Below, in pieces: positions 16,047-24,570 of a stretch of 37,762 nucleotides of DNA. The stretch covers positions 1-37,762 of the forward strand of contig NZ_JAAUOE010000040.1 of assembly GCF_017114915.1 (NCBI RefSeq). Reading direction: 5' to 3'. How positions within the stretch are numbered: position 1 is the stretch's first letter; every line of letters starts with the position of its first letter. The notes below the pieces were generated by a model. That model ran no database searches. It was given only the letters and a program-made list of their open reading frames with translations, and was not told the origin of the DNA. Both the position numbers and the translations under genes were made by a program. Origin of the DNA: Pseudomonas frederiksbergensis. Its GTDB lineage: Bacteria > Pseudomonadota > Gammaproteobacteria > Pseudomonadales > Pseudomonadaceae.

Positions 16047-17210
16047 ATGTCGATTCAGGTCGAAGATTATTTCGCGCGCGAAACCTTTCAGAAAATGAAG
16101 GCCTTCGCCGACAAACAGGAAACCCCGTTCGTGGTGATCGACACCGCGATGATCAGCCAGGCCTATGACGACCTGCGCGCCGGTTTCGAGTTCGCCAAGG
16201 TCTACTACGCGGTAAAGGCCAACCCGGCCGTGGAAATCATCGACCTGCTCAAAGAGAAAGGTTCGAGCTTCGACATCGCCTCGATCTATGAGCTGGACAA
16301 AGTGCTGAGCCGCGGCGTCGGCCCGGATCAGATCAGCTACGGCAACACCATCAAGAAATCCAAGGACATTCGCTACTTCTACGACAAGGGCGTGCGTCTG
16401 TATGCCACCGACTCCGAAGCCGACCTGCGCAACATCGCCAAGGCCGCTCCAGGCTCGAAAGTCTACGTGCGTATCCTGACTGAAGGCTCGACCACCGCCG
16501 ACTGGCCTTTGTCGCGCAAATTCGGCTGCCAGACCGACATGGCCATGGACCTGCTGATCCTCGCCCGTGACCTGGGCCTGGTGCCTTACGGCATTTCGTT
16601 CCACGTCGGCTCGCAGCAGCGCGACATCAGCGTCTGGGACGCGGCGATCGCCAAGGTCAAGGTGATCTTCGAACGCCTGAAAGAAGAAGACGGCATTCAC
16701 CTGAAGCTGATCAACATGGGCGGCGGCTTCCCGGCCAACTACATCACCCGCACCAACAGCCTGGAAACCTATGCTGAGGAAATCATCCGCTTCCTCAAGG
16801 AAGACTTCGGCGACGACCTGCCGGAAATCATTCTGGAGCCAGGCCGTTCGCTGATTGCCAACGCCGGCATTCTGGTCAGCGAAGTGGTGTTGGTTGCACG
16901 TAAATCCCGTACCGCCGTCGAGCGATGGGTGTACACGGATGTGGGCAAATTCTCCGGCCTGATCGAAACCATGGACGAAGCCATCAAGTTCCCGATCTGG
17001 ACCGAGAAAAAAGGCGAGATGGAAGAAGTGGTCATCGCCGGCCCAACCTGCGACAGCGCCGACATCATGTACGAAAACTACAAGTACGGCCTGCCGCTGA
17101 ACCTGGCGATCGGCGATCGTTTGTACTGGCTGTCGACCGGTGCGTACACCACCAGCTACAGCGCGGTTGAGTTCAATGGCTTTCCGCCGCTGAAGTCGTT
17201 CTACGTGTAA
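16047..17210 (+). CDS. speC: Ornithine decarboxylase (fold III, biosynthetic)
   Basis: A 387-residue PLP enzyme of the alanine-racemase-like fold III group that converts ornithine to putrescine and CO2 in the cytosol, the first step of polyamine synthesis. The PLP lysine is K57 in YYAVKANP. Other marks are FHVGSQQRD, the glycine loop MGGGFP that holds the PLP phosphate, EPGRSLIANAG, and the active-site Cys in GPTCDSADIMYE contributed across the dimer interface. The short length and eukaryote-like motifs separate it from the 700-residue E. coli SpeC type. ATG 16047 follows AGGAG at 9 nt. Members of this family may also accept lysine. It has a long structured upstream region and its own terminator. 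Confidence 0.95.
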   Translation: MSIQVEDYFARETFQKMKAFADKQETPFVVIDTAMISQAYDDLRAGFEFAKVYYAVKANPAVEIIDLLKEKGSSFDIASIYELDKVLSRGVGPDQISYGNTIKKSKDIRYFYDKGVRLYATDSEADLRNIAKAAPGSKVYVRILTEGSTTADWPLSRKFGCQTDMAMDLLILARDLGLVPYGISFHVGSQQRDISVWDAAIAKVKVIFERLKEEDGIHLKLINMGGGFPANYITRTNSLETYAEEIIRFLKEDFGDDLPEIILEPGRSLIANAGILVSEVVLVARKSRTAVERWVYTDVGKFSGLIETMDEAIKFPIWTEKKGEMEEVVIAGPTCDSADIMYENYKYGLPLNLAIGDRLYWLSTGAYTTSYSAVEFNGFPPLKSFYV

Positions 17211-17228
17211 GCGCTGCACGCAGAAATC

Positions 17229-17258
17229 AAAAAGCCCATGACGTGTCATGGGCTTTTT
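17229..17258 (+). terminator. Rho-independent terminator after speC
   Basis: AAAAAGCCCATGAC (17229-17242) and GTCATGGGCTTTTT (17245 on) form a perfect stem ending in six Ts. It begins 18 nt after the speC stop. Confidence 0.95.
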
Positions 17259-17270
17259 TGTGCCTGCGAT

Positions 17271-17382
17271 GATCGTTCCCACGCGCAGCAAAGGAATGCC
17301 TCAACGGACGCTCCGCGTTCGGCTTTGGATGGGACGCAGAGCGTCCCGGGCTGCATTCCCACGCGGGAGCGTGGGAACGATC
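17271..17382. repeat. 112-bp palindromic repeat, copy 1 (GATCGTTCCCACGC type)
   Basis: Outer arms GATCGTTCCCACGC (17271-17284) and GCGTGGGAACGATC (17369-17382) are exact inverses. Inside are smaller palindromes such as GGGACGC-AGA-GCGTCCC and a CGGGCTGCATTCCCACGC tract. A second copy stands at 29538-29645. It is a non-coding dispersed repeat. Confidence 0.9.
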
Positions 17383-17410
17383 TATCACCGAAGCGTGGAG
17401 GCCCTCAGGC

Positions 17411-17445
17411 AAAAGCCCCGTTCATCGAAGTGAACGGGGCTTTTT
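17411..17445. terminator. Terminator-like hairpin before the PepSY fusion gene
   Basis: AAAAGCCCCGTTCA (17411-17424) pairs with TGAACGGGGCTTTT (17431-17444) around TCGAAG, with Ts on one side and As on the other. It is a second strong intrinsic terminator on the plus strand within 200 nt of the speC one and would insulate the next gene from read-through. Confidence 0.85.
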
Positions 17446-17472
17446 GTGTAAAAAAGAATCTTTCTCGACAAC

Positions 17473-17495
17473 TCACGGCATAATGCGCGCCGTGA
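17473..17495 (+). promoter_or_regulatory. Inverted repeat over a possible -10 box
   Basis: TCACGGC (17473-17479) and GCCGTGA (17489-17495) are exact inverses 9 nt apart, and CATAAT (17478-17483) lies between and within them. It ends 31 nt before the next start codon. It could be an operator over a promoter. It does not match a Fur box, although iron control would be expected for this type of gene. Confidence 0.35.
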
Positions 17496-17526
17496 TGATG
17501 ACTTTCGAACGAACAAGGCGAGCGAC

Positions 17527-20055
17527 GTGTTGAAGAAATCCCTGTTCCAGTTGCACTGGTTTTTCGGCATCAGCGCCGGACTGGTCCTGGCCCTGATGGG
17601 CATCACCGGGGCGACGGTATCGTTTCAGGATGAAATCCTGCGGGCGTTGAACCCCTCTGTGCTGCATGTCGAAAAGCAGGCCGCCGGCGTGCTGCCGCCA
17701 GCCGAGCTGGTGGAGAAAATCGAAGGGGCTTCGGGCAAGACCGTCTCGATGCTCTGGGTCGAGATCGACAGCGGCAACGCCGCGCGGGTGATCTTCACGG
17801 CGCCACCTGGCGAACGTCGCGGGCCGATGCGTTACTTCGATCCCTATACCGGCCAGTTCATGGGCGAGGTCACCGGCCAGGACTTCTTTGACCTGATGCT
17901 GCAACTGCACCGGGTATTGGCCATGGGCGATACCGGCCGGCAGATCACCGGCGCCTGTACGCTGATTCTGGTGTTCTTCTGCCTGTCCGGCCTGTACCTG
18001 CGCTGGCCGCGCCAGTGGAAAAGCTGGCGTGCCTGGCTGACCCTGGACTGGAAGAAAAAGGGCCGCAGCTTCAACTGGGATTTGCACTCGGTGGCCGGCA
18101 CCTGGTGCCTGGTGTTCTACCTTTTGGCGGCACTGACCGGGTTGTCCTGGTCTTACGAGTGGTATAACAAAGGCCTGACCCGGCTGCTTTCCGACTCGCC
18201 GCAGAACGAGCGGGTGCGCAGTGGTCGCGGCCCTGCGCCAAGCGGCCCGGCCCCCACCGCCGATTACAGCGCCATGTGGAGCAGCATCTACAGCGCCGCC
18301 GGCCCTGGTCTTTCGTCCTACAACGTCCGTATGCCGCCCGTGGCCGGGCAACCGGCAACCGTGTTCTACCTGCTCAAGGATTCACCCCACAACCAGGCAC
18401 GGAATCAGATCATCCTCGATCCGGCGACCGGCATCGTCAGCCGTCATGACCGCTACAGCGACAAGAGCCTCAAGGCGCAACTGCTGACCAGTATTTATGC
18501 GCTGCACGTCGGCAGTTATTTCGGAGTGGTCGGGCGGATCATCCTGACCGTCACCGCGCTGAGCATGCCGCTGTTTTTCGTCACGGGCTGGTTGCTGTAC
18601 CTGGACCGTCGGCGCAAGAAACGTCAGATCAAGGATGCCCGCAAAGGCCTTGCGCAACCGGGTAGCGACGCACCGGCATGGCTGATCGGCTTCGCCAGCC
18701 AGAGCGGATTCGCGGAACAACTGGCCTGGCAGACCGCCGGGCAATTACAGGCCGCCGGATTGCCGGTGAAGGTGCAACCGTTGGCCAATGTCAGCGAACA
18801 GGACCTGCGAGATTCCAGCAACGCGTTGTTTGTGGTCAGCACTTTCGGCGACGGAGAAGCGCCGGACAGCGCCCGAGGATTCGAACGCAAAGTGCTGGGT
18901 CGTGCACCGAGCCTCGAAAGCCTGAACTATGCGGTGCTGGGCCTCGGTGACCGTCAGTATCAACACTTCTGCGGCTTCGCCCGTCGTTTGCACTCCTGGC
19001 TGGGCGAGCACGGCGGCAAGACCTTATTTGCCCCAGTGGAAGTCGACGGTGGTGATCCTTACGCCTTGCGTCACTGGCAGCAGCAACTCGGCCTGCTGAC
19101 CGGTCAGGCGCCGGTCGACACCTGGCAAGCGCCCAGCTACGACAACTGGACCCTGACCCGCCGCGAACGCATGAACCCGGATAGCAGCGGCTCGCCCGTG
19201 TACTTGCTCGGCCTCAGCGCCCCCACCACCAGCAGTTGGCTGGCCGGTGACCTGGTGGAAGTGCTGCCGCGCAATTGCCCGTGGGCCATCGAGCATTTCC
19301 TCGATGGCTTGGGCATCGACGGTCGCGCCACGGTAGCGCTCGATGGCCTGCCGCACTCTCTGGAACAAGCCCTGGCCAGCCGCCAACTGCCCGAGAACCG
19401 CGCCCATCTGGTCGGCCTGCACGCGCAAGCGCTGGCGGACGCTTTGGTGCCATTGGCCATGCGCGAATACTCCATCGCCTCGATTGCCGCCGACGGCGTG
19501 CTGGAATTGATCGTACGTCAGGAACTGCATCCCGACGGCAGCCTGGGCATCGGCTCCGGCTGGTTGACCGAACATGCTCCGGTGGGTAGCAGCATCCGTT
19601 TGCGGGTGCGGCGCAACAGCGGCTTCCATCTGCCGAACGAACCGGTACCGATGATCCTGCTGGGCAACGGCACCGGGCTGGCCGGGTTGCGCAGTTTGCT
19701 CAAGGCACGGATTGCCGATGGCCAGCAACGTCACTGGCTGCTGTTCGGCGAGCGCAACCGCGAACATGACTACCTGTGCCGTGTGGAACTGGAAGAGTGG
19801 TTGATCAACGGTGATCTGGCGCGTCTGGACCTGGCGTTCTCCCGGGATCAGGCCGAGAAGATCTATGTGCAGGATCGCCTGCGCGAGTCTGCCGGTGAAC
19901 TGAAGAAATGGCTGGCCGACGGCGCCGTGATTTACATCTGCGGCAGCTTGCAAGGGATGGCTTCAGGCGTGGATCAAGTGCTCAACGATGTGCTCGGCGC
20001 TGCTGAAGTCGAGCGCCTGATCGAACAAGGCCGCTACCGCCGCGACGTCTACTGA
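17527..20055 (+). CDS. PepSY membrane protein fused to a flavodoxin/NADPH-reductase module
   Basis: An 842-residue inner-membrane oxidoreductase. Residues 1-370 hold four membrane helices and PepSY-type loops (LHWFFGISAGLVLALMGITG near 8-30; FFCLSGLYLRWPRQWKSW near 150; FNWDLHSVAGTWCLVFYLLA; LSMPLFFVTGWLLYLDRRRKK). Residues about 380-515 are flavodoxin-like and bind FMN (IGFASQSGFAEQLAWQTAG, VVSTFGDGEAPDSA, LGLGDRQYQHFC). Residues about 550-842 are a sulfite-reductase-type FAD/NADPH reductase (LLGNGTGLAGLRSLLKAR, LLFGERNREHDY, YICGSLQGMASGVD, terminal RRDVY). It would pass electrons from NADPH into the membrane or periplasm, for example to reduce ferric siderophores; that use is inferred. It resembles P. 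aeruginosa PA4513. The start is GTG with AAGG at 8 nt. Confidence 0.9.
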   Translation: MLKKSLFQLHWFFGISAGLVLALMGITGATVSFQDEILRALNPSVLHVEKQAAGVLPPAELVEKIEGASGKTVSMLWVEIDSGNAARVIFTAPPGERRGPMRYFDPYTGQFMGEVTGQDFFDLMLQLHRVLAMGDTGRQITGACTLILVFFCLSGLYLRWPRQWKSWRAWLTLDWKKKGRSFNWDLHSVAGTWCLVFYLLAALTGLSWSYEWYNKGLTRLLSDSPQNERVRSGRGPAPSGPAPTADYSAMWSSIYSAAGPGLSSYNVRMPPVAGQPATVFYLLKDSPHNQARNQIILDPATGIVSRHDRYSDKSLKAQLLTSIYALHVGSYFGVVGRIILTVTALSMPLFFVTGWLLYLDRRRKKRQIKDARKGLAQPGSDAPAWLIGFASQSGFAEQLAWQTAGQLQAAGLPVKVQPLANVSEQDLRDSSNALFVVSTFGDGEAPDSARGFERKVLGRAPSLESLNYAVLGLGDRQYQHFCGFARRLHSWLGEHGGKTLFAPVEVDGGDPYALRHWQQQLGLLTGQAPVDTWQAPSYDNWTLTRRERMNPDSSGSPVYLLGLSAPTTSSWLAGDLVEVLPRNCPWAIEHFLDGLGIDGRATVALDGLPHSLEQALASRQLPENRAHLVGLHAQALADALVPLAMREYSIASIAADGVLELIVRQELHPDGSLGIGSGWLTEHAPVGSSIRLRVRRNSGFHLPNEPVPMILLGNGTGLAGLRSLLKARIADGQQRHWLLFGERNREHDYLCRVELEEWLINGDLARLDLAFSRDQAEKIYVQDRLRESAGELKKWLADGAVIYICGSLQGMASGVDQVLNDVLGAAEVERLIEQGRYRRDVY

Positions 20056-20081
20056 CACCATTGATCCCTGTGGGAGCGACC

Positions 20082-20193
20082 TGTGGCGAGGGGGCTTGCC
20101 CCCGTTTGAGTGCGTAGCACTCACAAGATCTTAGGTACATCAGAGATTTTGGGGCCGCTTCGCAGCCCAACGGGGGCAAGCCCCCTCGCCACA
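20082..20193. repeat. Palindromic repeat (TGTGGCGAGGGGGCTTGCC type)
   Basis: A 25-nt arm at 20082-20106 is the exact inverse of 20169-20193, with inner sub-palindromes such as GTGCGTAGCAC. It lies between two converging genes, 26 nt after one stop and 9 nt from the other. No T-run follows, so a terminator role is uncertain. Confidence 0.9.
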
Positions 20194-20202
20194 GCCAGAC
20201 CC

Positions 20203-21744
20203 TCAAACCGGCTGCAACGTGCGCTCAAACACCCCCACCCCATCCAGATCCCGCAGCACCACACTCAGCTCCCCCGTCTGCCCATCGATGTTCACCTCGC
20301 CAAAAAACTGAAACCCGGCAAACGGCGAGGTGTTCTGCGCCTCTGGCGCCTTCTGGAACACCACGTCGGGGCCAAAGGTTTTATCCAGCGCATTGGGCCC
20401 GAAGCTCCCTGCATTCAGCGGCCCGGCGACAAACTCCCAGAACGGTTCGAAATCCTGAAACGCCGCACGCTCCGGGTGATAGTGGTGCGCCGCGCAATAA
20501 TGCACATCCGCTGTCAGCCAGACGAAATTGCGCACCTGCTGCGCCCGTAGAAAACCCAGTAATTCAGCGATTTCCACTTCACGGCCCTGAGCCGGGCCTG
20601 AATCCCCGTTGGCCACCGCTTCCCAGCGCGCCACACCAGGGCTGACTTCGCCATCGGGTACCCCAAGGCCGATGGGCATGTCGGCGGCGATGACTTTCCA
20701 TTGGGCCTGGGAGCCTTTCAATTCACGTTTGAGCCAGTCCAGTTGTTCGCGACCGAGGAACGGTTTGGCGGCACCGAGGTTGTCGTCATTGGCACCGCGA
20801 TAACTGCGCATGTCGAGCACGAACACATCGAGCAGCGGCCCATAGCTGAGCTTGCGATAAATCCGCCCGCCACCGTCGGCGCTCTGTAAACGCATCGGCG
20901 CATATTCGAGCCAGGCCTGCCGTGCGCGGCCCACCAGGCTGTGGATATCTTTGCTCTTGTAGCGATCATCCAGTTGCTTGCCCGGCGACCAGTTGTTCAC
21001 CACTTCGTGGTCGTCCCACTGCCAGATCTGCGGCACTTCGGCGTTGAAGCGGCGGACGTTTTCGTCCATCAGGTTGTAGCGGTAATTGCCGCGATAGTCG
21101 TCGAGGGTTTCGGCGACTTTGCTCTTGGCTTCGCTGGTGAGGTTGCGCCACACCCGACCGCTTTCGGTGGTCAGTTGCGCCGGCACCGGGCCGTCGGCGT
21201 AGATGGTGTCGCCGCTGTGGATAAAAAAGTCCGGCAGGCGCAGACGCATGGCTTCGTAGATGCGCATGCCGCCGATGTCCGGGTTGATGCCGAAGCCCTG
21301 GCCAACCGTGTCACCGCTCCAGACGAAGCGAATATCCCGCCGCGCACTTGGCATACTGCGCAGATGACCGAACCAGGGTTCACTGGCGACACCGCTCTGG
21401 GCGTCTTCGAACGTCACGCGATAGAAAATCGCCTGATCGGCGGGCAGGCCGGTGAGTTCGGCCCGTGCGGTAAAGTCAGTGCGGGCATCGGCCAGTGGCG
21501 AGACGAATCGACGCGGGTTGCTGAACAGGCTGCGCGTGTCCCATTCCACCACCATCCGCGCCGCACGGTCGCTGCGGCTCCAGATCATCGCCCGGTCGCC
21601 CAGCAAGTCGCCGGACTGCACGCCATCGGTCAGTTGCGGCCGATCCTTGACCGAAGCGATCACCGCCGGGGCCAGGCCGGGCAACAACAGCCCGGCGCCA
21701 ACGGCTTGCATGACACGACGGCGGCCGAGGTCGAAATCGCTCAT
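20203..21744 (-). CDS. phoD: PhoD-type alkaline phosphatase/phosphodiesterase, Tat-exported
   Basis: A 513-residue metallophosphatase of the PhoD family, which releases phosphate from phosphodi- and monoesters outside the inner membrane using Ca2+ and Fe3+. The N-terminus has a twin-arginine signal (DLGRRRVMQAVGAGLLLPG, RR at 8-10). Then follow the PhoD N-terminal domain (GVQSGDLLGDRAMIWSRSDR) and metal-binding motifs: VWSGDT, IHSGDTIYADGP, QWDDHEVVNNW and LTADVHYCAAHHY. ATG 21744 follows GGGAG at 7 nt. It stands alone between two repeats. I see no clear Pho box. Related enzymes can act on lipids or nucleotides, so the natural substrate is open. Confidence 0.9.
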   Translation of the reverse strand: MSDFDLGRRRVMQAVGAGLLLPGLAPAVIASVKDRPQLTDGVQSGDLLGDRAMIWSRSDRAARMVVEWDTRSLFSNPRRFVSPLADARTDFTARAELTGLPADQAIFYRVTFEDAQSGVASEPWFGHLRSMPSARRDIRFVWSGDTVGQGFGINPDIGGMRIYEAMRLRLPDFFIHSGDTIYADGPVPAQLTTESGRVWRNLTSEAKSKVAETLDDYRGNYRYNLMDENVRRFNAEVPQIWQWDDHEVVNNWSPGKQLDDRYKSKDIHSLVGRARQAWLEYAPMRLQSADGGGRIYRKLSYGPLLDVFVLDMRSYRGANDDNLGAAKPFLGREQLDWLKRELKGSQAQWKVIAADMPIGLGVPDGEVSPGVARWEAVANGDSGPAQGREVEIAELLGFLRAQQVRNFVWLTADVHYCAAHHYHPERAAFQDFEPFWEFVAGPLNAGSFGPNALDKTFGPDVVFQKAPEAQNTSPFAGFQFFGEVNIDGQTGELSVVLRDLDGVGVFERTLQPV

Positions 21745-21803
21745 GGTGTTCTCCCTGAAAAAGGAAAACTAAAGCATGGCCGTGTGAAACCGGCATGACA
21801 CAA

Positions 21804-21873
21804 AAAAGATCGCAGCCTTCGGCAGCTCCTACACATTGACCACTGTAGGAGCAGCCGAAGGCTGCGATCTTTT
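21804..21873. repeat. Palindromic repeat acting as fru operon terminator
   Basis: A 30-nt arm (21804-21833, beginning AAAAGATCGCAGCCTTCGGC) is the inverse of 21844-21873 except for one A-A position, around a 10-nt loop. On the minus strand the stem ends in six Ts, so it probably terminates the fruBKA transcript, whose last stop codon is 5 nt away. The same family occurs perfectly paired at 37622-37726. Confidence 0.88.
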
Positions 21874-21877
21874 GTTG

Positions 21878-23617
21878 TTAAGCGTTAGCCGGTTCCAGCG
21901 CCAACTCCACTGTTTCCGGCCGCTTGAGCACCGAATACACCACCGCCGTCAGCAAACTCCCGGCGACAATCGCCAGCAGGTACAACAGCGCATGGTTGAT
22001 CGCATTCGGAATCAGCATCACGAACAACCCACCGTGAGGCGCCATCAGTTTGCAGCCGAAGTACATCGACAACGCGCCGGTCAGCGCACCGCCGGCGATG
22101 CTCGCCGGTATCACCCGCAGCGGGTCTTTGGCCGCGAACGGAATCGCCCCTTCGGAAATAAAGCACAACCCCAGCACCAGCGCCGCTTTACCGGCCTCGC
22201 GCTCCGTCTGGGCGAATTTGCGCCGGGCAATGAACGTCGCGATGCCCAGGCCAATCGGCGGCACCATGCCGGCGGCCATGGTCGCGGCCATCGGTGCATA
22301 ACTCTGCGACGCCAGCAGCCCCACCGAAAACGCGTAAGCCGCCTTGTTGATCGGCCCGCCGAGGTCGACGCACATCATCCCGCCCAGCAGCACACCGAGC
22401 AGGATGGCGTTGGTGGTGCCCATGCTGTCGAGGAAGTGCGTGAGCCCCGCGAGCATTTCGGCCACCGGTTTTCCGACCACGTAGATCATCACCAGACCGG
22501 TGAACAGGCTCGCCAGCAACGGGATGATCAAGATCGGTTTCAGCGCCTCGAGGCTTTGCGGCAAGCGCGCATAGCGATTGATCGCCTGGGCCGCGTAACC
22601 GGCGATGAAACCGGCAACGATCCCGCCGATGAAACCGGCGCCCAGGGTGCTCGCCAGCAAACCACCAATCATCCCCGGCGCCAGGCCCGGGCGGTCGGCG
22701 ATCGAGTAAGCGATGTACCCCGCCAGCAGCGGCACCATCAGCTTGAACGCCGTCTCGCCGCCGATCTGCATCAGCGCGGCCGCCAGCGTACCTTCTTCCT
22801 TGAACGCGGTGATGCCGAACACGAAGGACAAGGCGATCATCAGACCGCCCGCCACCACCATCGGCAACATGTACGAGACACCGGTCAGCAAGTGTTTGTA
22901 GATGCCGGTCTTCTCTTGTTTGGCCGGGCCTTTGGCGCCGGTCGAAGCGCTTTCCTGCTTGCCTTCGGCCAGGGCTTTGTTCAGCGTGGCTTCAGCCTGT
23001 TTCAGCGCGATGCCCGTGCCGCAGCGGTAGATTTTCTTGCCGGCGAAACGCTCTGTGGCGACTTCGATGTCGGCCGCCAACAGCACCACATCAGCATCGG
23101 CAATCGCCTCTGCGCTGAGCGGATTGCGCGCGCCGACCGAGCCCTGGGTTTCCACTTGCAGGTCGTAGCCCAGGCGCTTGGCCGCTTGCTGCAAGGCTTC
23201 GGCGGCCATGAAGGTGTGGGCAACGCCGGTCGGGCACGCGGTAACGGCCACCAGCCGCGGTGCATTTTTAACCACCGCAGCAGGCTCGGCTGAGGCTTGG
23301 GGCGCGACGTAAACTTCGGCTTCCTCTACCCCACGGCGCAGCACCGCTTCGACATCTTGCAGGGCTTGGGCCGGGGTGCTCTGGAACACGCGCTTGCCGA
23401 TGAACCGCGACATATCCACCGGCGCGCTGGTGACCAGCAACACCCACTCGGCAGCCTCGATGGTCGCCGCCGACAATTGACGTTCCGGATGGGCTGCATC
23501 AACGACTTCGACACTGGTGCTCCAACCCTGACGCTGGGCCGCTGCATCGAGCAGACGAGCGCAGAGCACACTGGTGACCATGCCGTTCGGGCAGGCCGTA
23601 ACAATGGCTAATTTCAT
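21878..23617 (-). CDS. fruA: Fructose PTS permease, EIIB'-EIIB-EIIC
   Basis: A 579-residue inner-membrane protein that takes up fructose and phosphorylates it to fructose-1-phosphate. Two EIIB-type domains are in tandem: residues 1-100 (VTACPNGMVTS, Cys9) and about 120-215 (VTACPTGVAHTFMAAEAL, Cys128, the likely phosphorylated residue). EIIC spans about 230-570 with many helices and the tracts GVSYMLPMVVAGGLMIALSF, DLGGPINKAAYAF and FISEGAIPFAAKDP. It receives phosphate from FruB. ATG 23617 follows GAGGG, 11 nt after fruK. It is the last gene of the operon. Confidence 0.97.
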   Translation of the reverse strand: MKLAIVTACPNGMVTSVLCARLLDAAAQRQGWSTSVEVVDAAHPERQLSAATIEAAEWVLLVTSAPVDMSRFIGKRVFQSTPAQALQDVEAVLRRGVEEAEVYVAPQASAEPAAVVKNAPRLVAVTACPTGVAHTFMAAEALQQAAKRLGYDLQVETQGSVGARNPLSAEAIADADVVLLAADIEVATERFAGKKIYRCGTGIALKQAEATLNKALAEGKQESASTGAKGPAKQEKTGIYKHLLTGVSYMLPMVVAGGLMIALSFVFGITAFKEEGTLAAALMQIGGETAFKLMVPLLAGYIAYSIADRPGLAPGMIGGLLASTLGAGFIGGIVAGFIAGYAAQAINRYARLPQSLEALKPILIIPLLASLFTGLVMIYVVGKPVAEMLAGLTHFLDSMGTTNAILLGVLLGGMMCVDLGGPINKAAYAFSVGLLASQSYAPMAATMAAGMVPPIGLGIATFIARRKFAQTEREAGKAALVLGLCFISEGAIPFAAKDPLRVIPASIAGGALTGALSMYFGCKLMAPHGGLFVMLIPNAINHALLYLLAIVAGSLLTAVVYSVLKRPETVELALEPANA

Positions 23618-23628
23618 TGCAAACCCTC

Positions 23629-24570
23629 TTATTGTTCTGTCAGGGGGCGCACGCGCACGCCCTGTTCGAGCTGCGCCAGTTGCGCGGCGTCGCCGATGCC
23701 AAAACCGATCTGGGTGACCGCCATGGCAGCAATTGCGGTGGCGGTGCGCAAGGTTTGTTCAGGCGTATCGGCACTGAGCAAGCCGTGCAGCATCCCCGCC
23801 AACAACGAATCCCCCGCACCGACGGTGCTGACCACGCTGACCTTGGGCGGCGTGGCGTGCATGGCCGAGCCGACACTGAACCAACTCACCCCATTGGCTC
23901 CGTCGGAAATCACCACATGCTCGATGCCATGGGCATGCAAACGGCTCGCCGCCTCGGACTGGGCCGTGTGCGAAACCACTTCGCAATCGAGTGCGTCGGC
24001 CAGTTCTTCGGTATTCGGTTTAATCAGCCACGGGCCGGCCTTGAGCGCCGTTCGTAGCGCCTCGCCACTGGTGTCGAGGGCGACTTTCAAGCCGATTTGA
24101 TTCAAGCGCTCGATCAACTCCCGTAACCACTGCGCACTGACCCCGCGCGGCAAACTGCCGGCAACCACTACCGCGTCATGCCCCGGCGCGATCTGCGCCA
24201 GGCGATCCAGCAGCGCCTGTTGCGCCGCCGCGCCGATCACCGGCCCCGGGCCGTTGATGTCGGTGATGCGCCCGTCGTGTTCGGCCAGTTTGAGGTTGCT
24301 GCGGGTCTCGCCCGGAACACGGATAAACGCGTCGACAAAACCGCGTTTGGCGAACAGGGTTTCGAATGCCTGAAGGTTGTCGGCCCCGAGAAAACCGCTG
24401 ACGGTCAGTTGATGCCCGAGGTCCGCCAGCACCTGCGCTACGTTCACCCCTTTACCGGCGGCATGGGTGTGCATTTCGTCGCTACGATTGACCTGACCGG
24501 GTGTAAGAAGCGGCAATTGAACGGTGAGGTCCAGCGCCGGATTAAGGGTCAGGGTTAAGATCTTGGCCAT
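23629..24570 (-). CDS. fruK: 1-Phosphofructokinase
   Basis: A 313-residue PfkB-family kinase that converts fructose-1-phosphate to fructose-1,6-bisphosphate with ATP. It begins AKILTLTLNPALDLTV and has AAGKGVNVAQVLADLG, the tract DTSGEALRTALKAGPWLIKPN that binds substrate and the catalytic VGAGDSLLAGMLHG, whose Asp is the base. By removing fructose-1-phosphate it also sets the level of the FruR effector. Its start codon overlaps the last base of the fruB stop (TAATG on the minus strand), which couples their translation. Confidence 0.97.
   Translation of the reverse strand: MAKILTLTLNPALDLTVQLPLLTPGQVNRSDEMHTHAAGKGVNVAQVLADLGHQLTVSGFLGADNLQAFETLFAKRGFVDAFIRVPGETRSNLKLAEHDGRITDINGPGPVIGAAAQQALLDRLAQIAPGHDAVVVAGSLPRGVSAQWLRELIERLNQIGLKVALDTSGEALRTALKAGPWLIKPNTEELADALDCEVVSHTAQSEAASRLHAHGIEHVVISDGANGVSWFSVGSAMHATPPKVSVVSTVGAGDSLLAGMLHGLLSADTPEQTLRTATAIAAMAVTQIGFGIGDAAQLAQLEQGVRVRPLTEQ

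Noticed and set aside
17445..17526. Fur box before the PepSY reductase gene
   Set aside because: No stretch approaches the GATAATGATAATCATTATC consensus.
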